A stretch of 64,000 bases of DNA from NCBI RefSeq assembly GCF_001426585.1, contig NZ_LMEI01000001.1, positions 495,317 through 559,316 of the forward strand, in the 5' to 3' direction. This DNA comes from Streptomyces sp. Root431. GTDB taxonomy: Bacteria > Actinomycetota > Actinomycetes > Streptomycetales > Streptomycetaceae. The notes beneath the pieces were generated by a model that had not been told where the DNA came from, did not search any database, and was given only the letters and a program-made list of their open reading frames with translations. Position 1 is the first letter of the stretch, and every line of letters starts with the position of its first letter. This document shows, piece after piece, positions 9,786-16,341 of the stretch. The position numbers and the translations under genes were made by a program.

Positions 9786-10696
9786 GTTTCGCGGGCCGCG
9801 GCGGCCTGCCGGAGCGCGGCGAGCACCCGGGCCACCGCCGGGCCCTCCTCGGCCCCGCGCCGTACCGCCGCGACGACGTGGCGGCGCGGCTGGTCGGCGG
9901 AGAGGACGCGCATGACGACCCCGGCGCCGCTGCGGCGGTCGGCGGAGGCCATGCGGGGCACGAGCGCGATCCCCATGCCGGCCTCGACCATGGCGAGGAT
10001 CGCGGTCCAGCCCGAGGCGCTGTGGGCCTGCTCGGGCACGAAGCCGGCGGCCTCGCAGGCGGCGGTGGTGATCTCGGACCAGGGGCCGGAGCCGCCGAAG
10101 ATCCACGGCTCGGCGGCGAGGTCGGCGAGGCGGAGGCCGGGTGCGTCGGCGAGCGGGTGCCCGGCGGGCAGGGCGACGTCGAGGGGGTCGGCGAGGAGGG
10201 GCACCCGGCTGAACTTGGGGTCGCGCACCGAGGGCGCGTGGGCGGCGAGCGAGAGCGCCAGGTCGACCTCGCCCGCGGTGAGGAGCTCGTACGCCTCCGC
10301 CGCCTCGGCCTCCCGGACACGGAGGTCGAGCCCGGGGTGGGCGGTCCGCAGCTGCCGCACGGCGGGGACGACGAGCGCGGGCACGGCCGTCGAGAAGGCC
10401 GCCACCCGCAGCTGCCCCGCCTCGCCCCGCAGATACCCGTCGAGCTCGGCGTCGGCGCGCTCCAGCTGGGCGAAGACCACCTCGGCGTGCCGCAGGACGA
10501 GATGGGCGGCGTCGGTGAGCCGGACCCGGCGGCCCTGGGCCTCCAGGAGCCGCACGCCGAGCTGTTTGGCGAGGTTGGTGAGCTGCTGCGAGACGGCCGA
10601 GGGGGTCATGAGCAGGGCCTCCGCGGTCGCGGTGACGGTGCCGCGGTCACGCAGGGTGCGGAGGATCTGGAGCTTCTTGATGTCCCACTCGGTCAT
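9770..10696 (-). CDS. LysR-family transcriptional regulator
   Basis: 308 aa, standard LysR length. The N-terminal winged helix-turn-helix (about residues 8-65) has TVTATAEALLMTPSAVSQQL with the usual LysR spacing. The periplasmic-binding-like effector domain starts near residue 90 (GQLRVAAFS) and includes WIFGGSGPW. The gene is 23 bases downstream of an EamA exporter and 58 bases upstream of alc, all on the minus strand. Its last codons overlap the LysR-type box in front of alc. A similar box precedes the exporter, so it likely regulates both neighbours; the effector is unknown. Confidence 0.9.
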   Translation of the reverse strand: MTEWDIKKLQILRTLRDRGTVTATAEALLMTPSAVSQQLTNLAKQLGVRLLEAQGRRVRLTDAAHLVLRHAEVVFAQLERADAELDGYLRGEAGQLRVAAFSTAVPALVVPAVRQLRTAHPGLDLRVREAEAAEAYELLTAGEVDLALSLAAHAPSVRDPKFSRVPLLADPLDVALPAGHPLADAPGLRLADLAAEPWIFGGSGPWSEITTAACEAAGFVPEQAHSASGWTAILAMVEAGMGIALVPRMASADRRSGAGVVMRVLSADQPRRHVVAAVRRGAEEGPAVARVLAALRQAAAARETVQQN

Positions 10697-10719
10697 GGGG
10701 CGCAACCTACCGGGCGCGC

Positions 10720-11724
10720 TCAGCGGCCCCGGGCCGAGGCCAGGGCGACGCCGCCGAGGATGAGCGCCATGCAGGCGGCCCCGAGGACGCCGAGGCGTTC
10801 GCCGAGGAGCGCGTACGACAGGAGGGCGACGCAGACGGGCTGGAGGTAGTAGACGACGCCCGCGCGCGCCGCGCCGATGAGGGCGATCGCCTTGTTCCAG
10901 GCGAAGAAGGCGACGGCGGAGGAGAGGACGCCGACGTACAACAGGGGTCCGACGGTCGCGGCGCCGACGGTGAACCCGCCCTGGACGGCGAGGGACACGG
11001 CGTACGCGGGGGCGAGCATCAGGGCGCCGAGCAGGAAGGTCGTGAAGAGGAAGGCGAGTCCGTCGATCTCGGCGGGCTTGCGCTTGAGCAGGGCGCTGTA
11101 CGAGGCGAAGGAGAGGGCCGCGGCGAACATCCACAGGTCGCCCGCGGCGAAGTCGACGGCGAGGGAGCCCTTTCCGACGAGCAGGAGCACGCCGAGCGCG
11201 GCGGCCAGCATCCCGAGGACGCGGCGGGCGCCGAGGCGCTCTCCGCCGAGGCGGGCGTAGACCGCCATGATCACCGGGGAGGCGGCCATGATCATGCCCA
11301 TGTTGGAGGCGGAGGTGGTCAGTCCGGCCTGGTGCACGAGGGTGTTGTAGAGGGCGACGCCGAAGAGCGAGGCGAGGGCGACGAAGCCGAGGTGACGGCG
11401 GATCGTCCGCCACTGCCGCAGGAACGGGCGGGCGGCGAAGGGGGCGACGGCGACGAGCGCGATGATCCAGCGCCAGAAGACGGCCTGGATCGGCGGGACG
11501 CTGTCGGCCATGTCGCGGGTGGCGACGAAGCTGCCGGACCAGACGACGGTGGCGAGCAGGGCGAGGAGCACGCCGAGGCCGGCGCCTCTCGCGAGCTTCC
11601 TCGCGGGCGCCGGCCTCTCGGTGGCTGCGGTGGTGATGTCTGCGGTGGTGATGGTCTTGGGGGCGGTGGTGATGGCCTTAGGGGCGGTGGTCGGGTGGCG
11701 GGCCGTGCTGGTGATCAGGTTCAT
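10720..11724 (-). CDS. EamA/DMT-superfamily exporter
   Basis: 334 aa with about ten membrane helices in two EamA halves (roughly residues 50-185 and 195-330). The first helix reads LGVLLALLATVVWSGSFVATRD, typical of DMT exporters. An unusual, low-complexity N-terminal tail of about 40 residues repeats TTAPK and TTA units. ATG 11724 is kept because a LysR-type promoter element lies 31 bases upstream, as it does for alc. The gene probably forms an operon with the LysR regulator downstream. The substrate is unknown; exporters of amino acids and metabolites are common in the family. Confidence 0.85.
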   Translation of the reverse strand: MNLITSTARHPTTAPKAITTAPKTITTADITTAATERPAPARKLARGAGLGVLLALLATVVWSGSFVATRDMADSVPPIQAVFWRWIIALVAVAPFAARPFLRQWRTIRRHLGFVALASLFGVALYNTLVHQAGLTTSASNMGMIMAASPVIMAVYARLGGERLGARRVLGMLAAALGVLLLVGKGSLAVDFAAGDLWMFAAALSFASYSALLKRKPAEIDGLAFLFTTFLLGALMLAPAYAVSLAVQGGFTVGAATVGPLLYVGVLSSAVAFFAWNKAIALIGAARAGVVYYLQPVCVALLSYALLGERLGVLGAACMALILGGVALASARGR

Positions 11725-11729
11725 GCCGC

Positions 11730-12680
11730 CTACCGTCGCACTCCGGAATCCTCCAGGTCCATCGAAAGTTCCTGACCATTCCTTTCAGCTGAAGTGAACG
11801 ATTCGACCGCCTCGGGCTTCTTCGGGGTGCGGGGTCCCATCTGGCCGACCAGGGTCGCACCGAAGGCGATGACCATGCCGACCACCTGGACCGGACCGAG
11901 CGCCTGGCCGAGCGCCGCCCAGCCGATGATCGCCGCGGTGATCGGCGAGAGGGGGCCGAGGAGGGTGGCCGAGGAGGCGCTGAGCCGCTCGATGCCGCGG
12001 AACCACAGGAAGTAGGAGATCGCGGTGTTGCCGAAGGCGAGGTAGGCGTAGCCGGCGAGGTTGGTGCCGGTCAGGGCCGGCGGGGCGCCCTCGATCAGGA
12101 AGGCGATCGGCAGGATGACCAGGCCGCCGGCGGTGAGCTGCCAGCCGGTGAGCGCGAGGGCGCCGACGCCCTCGGGGCGGCCCCAGCGCTTGGTGAAGAC
12201 GACGCCCGCCGACATCGAGAGGGAGGAGAGCAGTCCGGCGATCACCCCGACGAGGTCGAGCGCGGCCCCGGCCTTGAGGACCACGAGACTGACGCCGAAG
12301 GCGGCGGCGACCGCGGTGATCAGGGACTTCGCAGTGGGCTTGTCGCCCAGGAAGAGCGCGGCGAGGCCGACGACGAAGAGCGGGCCGACGGAGCCGACGA
12401 CGGCGGCGACGCCGCCGGGGAGCCGGTAGGCCGCGAGGAAGAGCAGCGGGAAGAAGGCGCCGATGTTGAGGGCTCCGAGGACGGCGGACTTCCACCACCA
12501 GGCGCCCTGCGGGAGCTTGCGGGTGAGCGCCAGGAGCAGGAGTCCGGCGGGCAGGGCGCGCATCAGGCCGGTGAAGAGGGGCCGGTCGGGCGGCAGGAAC
12601 TCGGTGGTGACGAAGTAGGTGGAGCCCCAGGAGATCGGGGCGAGGGCGGTCAGGGCGACGACTGCGGCCTTGCGGGACAT
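11730..12680 (-). CDS. EamA/DMT-superfamily exporter (second, MarR-linked)
   Basis: 316 aa, about ten helices with two EamA repeats. The opening segment LAPISWGSTYFVTTEFLPPDRP and the later GVVFTKRWG are typical of RhaT/YdcZ-like DMT carriers. It is transcribed divergently from a MarR regulator 149 bases away, a layout that often means MarR repression of an exporter. The C-terminal tail (about 30 hydrophilic residues) runs through the promoter element of the next exporter, ending 5 bases before that gene's start. Substrate unknown. Confidence 0.85.
   Translation of the reverse strand: MSRKAAVVALTALAPISWGSTYFVTTEFLPPDRPLFTGLMRALPAGLLLLALTRKLPQGAWWWKSAVLGALNIGAFFPLLFLAAYRLPGGVAAVVGSVGPLFVVGLAALFLGDKPTAKSLITAVAAAFGVSLVVLKAGAALDLVGVIAGLLSSLSMSAGVVFTKRWGRPEGVGALALTGWQLTAGGLVILPIAFLIEGAPPALTGTNLAGYAYLAFGNTAISYFLWFRGIERLSASSATLLGPLSPITAAIIGWAALGQALGPVQVVGMVIAFGATLVGQMGPRTPKKPEAVESFTSAERNGQELSMDLEDSGVRR
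11756..11800 (-). promoter_or_regulatory. LysR-type box and conserved promoter element upstream of the first exporter
   Basis: Contains TTCAGCTGAAGTGAA (11784-11798), fitting TTCA-N7-TGAA with a T-N11-A core, and GGTCCATCGAA at 11756-11766. It matches 9741-9785 base for base without gaps at 29 of 45 positions, and both elements lie about 30 bases upstream of a start codon. It is embedded in the coding sequence of the upstream exporter. Confidence 0.6.
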
Positions 12681-12711
12681 GACGGTTTCCCCCTTGCTGC
12701 GGAGCCGGACT

Positions 12712-12801
12712 GGCTTGGCGGTAATTAACTTACCACTAAGCTACTTACTCGCAAGAGGCTTAGTCGGAACCGGCTTACTCGTCACCGGCTTAGTTGCCAT
12801 C
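12712..12801. promoter_or_regulatory. Six-unit 15-bp periodic array between exporter and marR
   Basis: Units begin at 12712, 12727, 12742, 12757, 12772 and 12787. All share CTT at positions 3-5; the best are GGCTTAGTCGGAACC and GGCTTACTCGTCACC. An inverted repeat CTTA-CCAC-TAAG lies at 12729-12740. The array fills most of the 149-bp divergent promoter region. A MarR operator cluster is the likely meaning. Confidence 0.6.
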
Positions 12802-12829
12802 GAGGAGAAGAGAAGGGAACACTGGAGCC

Positions 12830-13336
12830 ATGGACACCCAGCCCCCCGGCCACGACGCCGTCGACGCCATCACCGACCAGTGGGCGGTCGTCCGCCCCGA
12901 CCTGGACACCCTGCCGATGGCCGTCTTCGGGCGGATCTACCGGCTGGCCAACGCCATGCGCGGCAGGGTGGACAAGGCGTACGCGCCCTACGGCATGGCG
13001 CTCGGGGAGTTCGACGTGCTCGCGACCCTGCGCAGGTCCGGGGAGCCGTACACGCTGTCGCCGCGCGAGCTGACCGCGACGCTGATGATCACCACCGGCG
13101 GGATGACCGGCCGGCTGGACAAGCTGGAGAAGGCCGGGCTGCTGACCCGCAGCCCCGACCCGAACGACCGGCGCGGGCTGCGGGTGACGCTCACCGAGCG
13201 CGGCAAGGAGCTGGTCGACCAGGCCGTCGGCGCCGGGCTCGGGCAGCAGCGGGAGGCCCTGGAATCGGCGCTCACCGAGGAGGAGTCGGAGCAGCTGGCG
13301 GGGCTGCTGCGCAAGCTGCTCGCGGCCACTGTGTAG
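12830..13336 (+). CDS. MarR-family transcriptional regulator
   Basis: 168 aa with the MarR winged helix: LTATLMITTGGMTGRLDKLE is the recognition region and DPNDRRGLRVTLTERG the wing (Asp-Arg motif). ATG 12830 is preferred to an in-frame ATG at 12794... because AAGGGA lies about 11 bases upstream and the upstream codons belong to the 15-bp repeat array. Such proteins usually repress a divergent exporter and themselves and release on binding a small phenolic ligand; that role is inferred from the divergent EamA gene. Confidence 0.9.
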   Translation: MDTQPPGHDAVDAITDQWAVVRPDLDTLPMAVFGRIYRLANAMRGRVDKAYAPYGMALGEFDVLATLRRSGEPYTLSPRELTATLMITTGGMTGRLDKLEKAGLLTRSPDPNDRRGLRVTLTERGKELVDQAVGAGLGQQREALESALTEEESEQLAGLLRKLLAATV

Positions 13337-13379
13337 CGCGCGCCCTCGCGCGCGCCCACGCGTGACCGTGCGCGTGGCC

Positions 13380-13415
13380 GAGCACGTGGCCGAGCACGTG
13401 GACGAGCACGTGGAC
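13380..13415. repeat. 12-bp tandem repeat, three units
   Basis: GAGCACGTGGCC, GAGCACGTGGAC, GAGCACGTGGAC lie in tandem in the non-coding region after marR. The surrounding sequence is rich in GCGCGC. Confidence 0.75.
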
Positions 13416-13444
13416 GCGCCCGCGAAAGCACCCGTGAACGCACG

Positions 13445-13486
13445 CGAGGGCGCCGCACGGTACGTCGGTACCCTGCGGCGCCCTCG
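13445..13486. terminator. Bidirectional terminator between marR and the small membrane protein gene
   Basis: 13-bp arms 13445-13457 and 13474-13486 are perfectly complementary; the loop holds a further GGTAC/GTACC pair. It separates two convergent genes. Confidence 0.8.
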
Positions 13487-13504
13487 GTCGGATCGAGGTG
13501 GCGG

Positions 13505-13732
13505 TTACGCCTTCTTGGACTTGTCGAGCACCATCACCAGTCCGATGATGCCCAGGAACAGCACCAGCGGGGCGGCCACGAACAGGCCGAGGGTCTCGAC
13601 GACCGTCAGCTTGGGAGCCGGGTCGTCACCGTCGTCGCGGGTGAGCGCGAGCGCGGGGGACGACATGAGCAGCATCATCAGCGTCGTACCGGCCGCGACG
13701 GCGCCGGCGCGCAGGGCGTTCTTCTTGTCCAC
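13505..13732 (-). CDS. Small membrane protein
   Basis: 75 aa from a GTG start. Residues about 8-30 form an export signal ending SSPALA; a short acidic segment (TRDDGDDPAPK) follows; residues about 45-68 form a second hydrophobic helix, then a basic tail DKSKKA. This looks like a small exported protein anchored by its C-terminal helix with a cytoplasmic basic end. Similar proteins occur near malQ in other Streptomyces, as I recall. No clear ribosome site is seen before the GTG; function unknown. Confidence 0.7.
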   Translation of the reverse strand: MDKKNALRAGAVAAGTTLMMLLMSSPALALTRDDGDDPAPKLTVVETLGLFVAAPLVLFLGIIGLVMVLDKSKKA

Positions 13733-13752
13733 GGTGCAAACGTAGCGAACAC

Positions 13753-15861
13753 CTAAACGGGCCGCGCGCCCGGGGGTACCGTACGGGCGTCCTCCGGGTC
13801 CGTACGGGTGTGCAGCTCGCGCAGCAGGGCATGGGCGCGGGGCGAGGCCGCGAGCCGTTCCAGAGTGAGCGGCTGACCGTCCGGGCCCGCGATCGGCAGC
13901 CGCCAGTTGGGGTACTCGTCCCAGGTGCCCGGCAGGTTCTGCGGTCTGCGGTCCCCGACCGCGTCGGGCAGCCACACCCCCACCATCCGGGCCGGGGTGC
14001 CCAGCAGGAACCGGTGGACGGCCAGGATCTCGGCCGCGTCGTCCCGGGGTCCTCCCGCCCCCTCCGGGAGCAGCCCGAGCCGCTGGAACAGGCCCAGCCA
14101 CTCGGTGGTCTCGGCCGCGTCCGCCGCCCGGTCGCGCTCCGGGTCGCCGTCGACGAGCCCGAGCCGGTGCCGGAGGGCGACGTGGTCGCCGGAGAGCCGG
14201 GCGGCCGTCGGGGGCAGGTCGTGGGTGGTGGCGGTGGCCACGCACTCCGCGCGCCACTCCCCCGCGGGCACCGGACGGCCGCTGCCCGCCCAGTCCCGCT
14301 CGAACCAGAGCACGGAGGTCCCGAACACCCCGCGCCGGGACAGCTCCTCCCGTACGCCCGGCTCGACCGTCCCGAGGTCCTCGCCGATGACGAGGGCCCC
14401 CGCGCGGTGCGCCTCCAGGGCGAGGACGGCGAGCATCGCCTCGGCGTCGTACCGGACGTACGTCCCCCCGGTGGGCTCGCTGCCCTCCGGAACCCACCAG
14501 AGCCGGAACAGGCCCATCACGTGGTCGATGCGCAGGGCGCCCGCGTGCCGCAGGAGTTCGCGGAGGAGGCCGCGGTACGGGGCGTAGCCCGCGGCGGCGA
14601 GGGCGTCGGGCCGCCAGGGCGGCAGGCCCCAGTCCTGGCCTCGGGAGTTGAAGGCGTCGGGCGGGGCGCCGACCGACATGCCGGCCGCGAAGGCCTCCTG
14701 CTGCGCCCAGGCGTCCGAGCCCTCCGGGTGGACGCCGACGGCCAGGTCGTGGACGATCCCGACCTCCATCCTGGCCTCGCGGGCCGCCTCCGCGGCCTCG
14801 GCCAGCTGCCGGTCCGTCAGCCAGGCCAGCCGGCAGTGGAAGTCGACCCGGGCGGCGAGGGCGGGGTCCGCGCGCACGACGCGCTCCGCCCCGCGCGGCT
14901 CGCGCAGCTCCTCGGGCCAGCCGCGCCAGTGCGGCCCGTGCCGCTCGGCGAGGGCCTGGTAGGTGGCGTGGTCCTCCAGGGCGCGGCCCCGGTCGGCGAG
15001 GAAGTCGTGGTAGTCGGCGCGCCGCCCCGGCCCGAGCTCCACGCTCCCGACCACGAGCTCCAGGGCCCGCCGCTTGACGTCCCACACCGCGTCACGGTCG
15101 ATCAGGGCGCCCTTGCCGAGGACCCGTTCGCGCAGTTCGGCCGCCTCGGCAAGGATCCGGTCGAGCTCCTCGCGGCGGCCGGGGTCGACGTACGCGTACT
15201 CGGGGACCGACTCGATCCGCAGATGGACCGGGTCCGGGAAGCGGCGCGAGGAGGGGCGGTACGGGGAGGGGTCGCTCGGCGCCCCGGGCACGCCCGCGTG
15301 CAGCGGGTTGACCTGGACGAAGCCGGCGCCGTGCGTCCGGCCCGCCCAGGTGGCGAGCTCCCGCAGGTCGCCGAGGTCGCCCATGCCCCAGGAGCGGCCG
15401 GAGAGCAGCGAGTAGAGCTGGACGAGCAGCCCGTACGTCCGGCGGCCGGGGCCGGGCACGCGCGGGGGGCTCACGATCAGGGTGGCGGTGGCGGCGCGTC
15501 CGTCGGCGGCCTGCGCCTCGACCGTGTGGACGCCTAGGGGCAGCCGGTCCCAGTCCGGGCCGTTGAGGACCGCGCCCTCCTCGGTGGTGACCCGCAGCCG
15601 GGTGCCGGACGGCAGCTCCGCCGGCGGGCGGACGGGCCCCTCGCCGCGCCGCCGGACCAGGGTGGGGGGCAGAAGCCGCTCCCGCTCGGCCCGTTCCGCC
15701 GCGTCGAGGGCGGCGGCGACCGCCTCCGGCGTGGTCGCGTCCACGCCCAGGGCGCCGAGGACGGCGACCACGGCGGTGTCCGGCACGGAGACGGTGACGC
15801 CCGCGGAGGGGCTGTACTCGGTGGCGACGCCGTGACGGGCGGCGAGACGGGCCAGGGTCAC
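13753..15861 (-). CDS. malQ: 4-alpha-glucanotransferase (amylomaltase)
   Basis: Transfers alpha-1,4-glucan segments between maltooligosaccharides (GH77). 702 aa, typical of the long actinobacterial form with an extra N-terminal domain of about 130 residues. Catalytic landmarks are in order: DLGDLRELATWA, VNPLHA, VGIVHDLAVGVH, the nucleophile region ALRIDHVMGLFRLWW, ALVIGEDLGTVEPGVR with the acid/base Glu, and THDLPPTAARLSGDH. The start is GTG 15861, one base after the stop of a small repeat-containing ORF, so translation may be coupled. The glucan substrate pathway partners are not adjacent. Confidence 0.95.
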   Translation of the reverse strand: MTLARLAARHGVATEYSPSAGVTVSVPDTAVVAVLGALGVDATTPEAVAAALDAAERAERERLLPPTLVRRRGEGPVRPPAELPSGTRLRVTTEEGAVLNGPDWDRLPLGVHTVEAQAADGRAATATLIVSPPRVPGPGRRTYGLLVQLYSLLSGRSWGMGDLGDLRELATWAGRTHGAGFVQVNPLHAGVPGAPSDPSPYRPSSRRFPDPVHLRIESVPEYAYVDPGRREELDRILAEAAELRERVLGKGALIDRDAVWDVKRRALELVVGSVELGPGRRADYHDFLADRGRALEDHATYQALAERHGPHWRGWPEELREPRGAERVVRADPALAARVDFHCRLAWLTDRQLAEAAEAAREARMEVGIVHDLAVGVHPEGSDAWAQQEAFAAGMSVGAPPDAFNSRGQDWGLPPWRPDALAAAGYAPYRGLLRELLRHAGALRIDHVMGLFRLWWVPEGSEPTGGTYVRYDAEAMLAVLALEAHRAGALVIGEDLGTVEPGVREELSRRGVFGTSVLWFERDWAGSGRPVPAGEWRAECVATATTHDLPPTAARLSGDHVALRHRLGLVDGDPERDRAADAAETTEWLGLFQRLGLLPEGAGGPRDDAAEILAVHRFLLGTPARMVGVWLPDAVGDRRPQNLPGTWDEYPNWRLPIAGPDGQPLTLERLAASPRAHALLRELHTRTDPEDARTVPPGARPV

Positions 15862-15862
15862 T

Positions 15863-16105
15863 TCACACTCCGGGGGACTCCGTGCCGCCCGCGCTGCCGC
15901 GGACGGTGGGTTCGCTGGTGAGGGGTGCCGCCTCGGTCAGGGGCGGCTCGCTGGTGAGGGGCGTGGTGGCGGGGAGCGGCGGTTCGCTGGTCAGCGGGGC
16001 GCCGGTCGTCGAGTCGGCCGACGGGGCGCCGGTCAGGGGCGCGTCGGGGCCGGCCGACTGCTGAGGGATCCGTATCCGTCCGAGGTGGCGGGCGGTCGTG
16101 GTCAC
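15863..16105 (-). CDS. Small protein with three 12-residue repeats, abutting malQ
   Basis: 80 aa from GTG 16105, with GGGAG about 6 bases upstream. After a basic lead (TTTARHLGRIRIPQQ) come repeats opening PLTSEP at a 12-residue period, built on an exact 36-bp DNA period (units at 15911, 15947 and 15983), and a weaker fourth PLTGAP upstream. There is no Cys, no signal peptide and no hydrophobic helix. The stop is separated from the malQ start by one base. It may be a leader or coupling ORF, or a short disordered protein. No family is recognised; coding status is supported by the in-frame repeat and ribosome site only. Confidence 0.5.
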   Translation of the reverse strand: MTTTARHLGRIRIPQQSAGPDAPLTGAPSADSTTGAPLTSEPPLPATTPLTSEPPLTEAAPLTSEPTVRGSAGGTESPGV

Positions 16106-16283
16106 GGGGGTCTCCCGGTTTCGTCTCGACAGTTGGGACGTGGGGGTAACAACTCAGCCCTACCCACCGCACCTCGTTTTACCGGCGGAAAGTGGCGAAG
16201 TGACGTCATCTCCGTGACGGCTCGCCGGGCAAAGCCGACACATCGGCCACACGCATTGACACCCCTGTGCGACGGGTGGTGGG

Positions 16284-16305
16284 CTCGTGACCTACTCGTG
16301 ACCAA
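16284..16305. promoter_or_regulatory. 11-bp direct repeat upstream of the GH84 gene
   Basis: CTCGTGACCTA and CTCGTGACCAA are in tandem 37-58 bases before the GH84 start, in a position where a regulator could bind. TTGACA occurs at 16256 but no matching -10 is clear. Confidence 0.35.
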
Positions 16306-16341
16306 CCGGCAGAGCGGCCGACCGGGCCGGAGGGAGTTCCC

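Noticed and set aside
15911..15993. 36-bp spaced units as a CRISPR-like array
   Set aside because: The units are about 17 bp of similarity in frame inside a coding sequence, with only three copies and related spacers; this is a protein repeat.
16256..16285. TTGACA as a -35 for the GH84 gene
   Set aside because: No acceptable -10 hexamer lies 16-19 bases downstream; only noted, not called a promoter.
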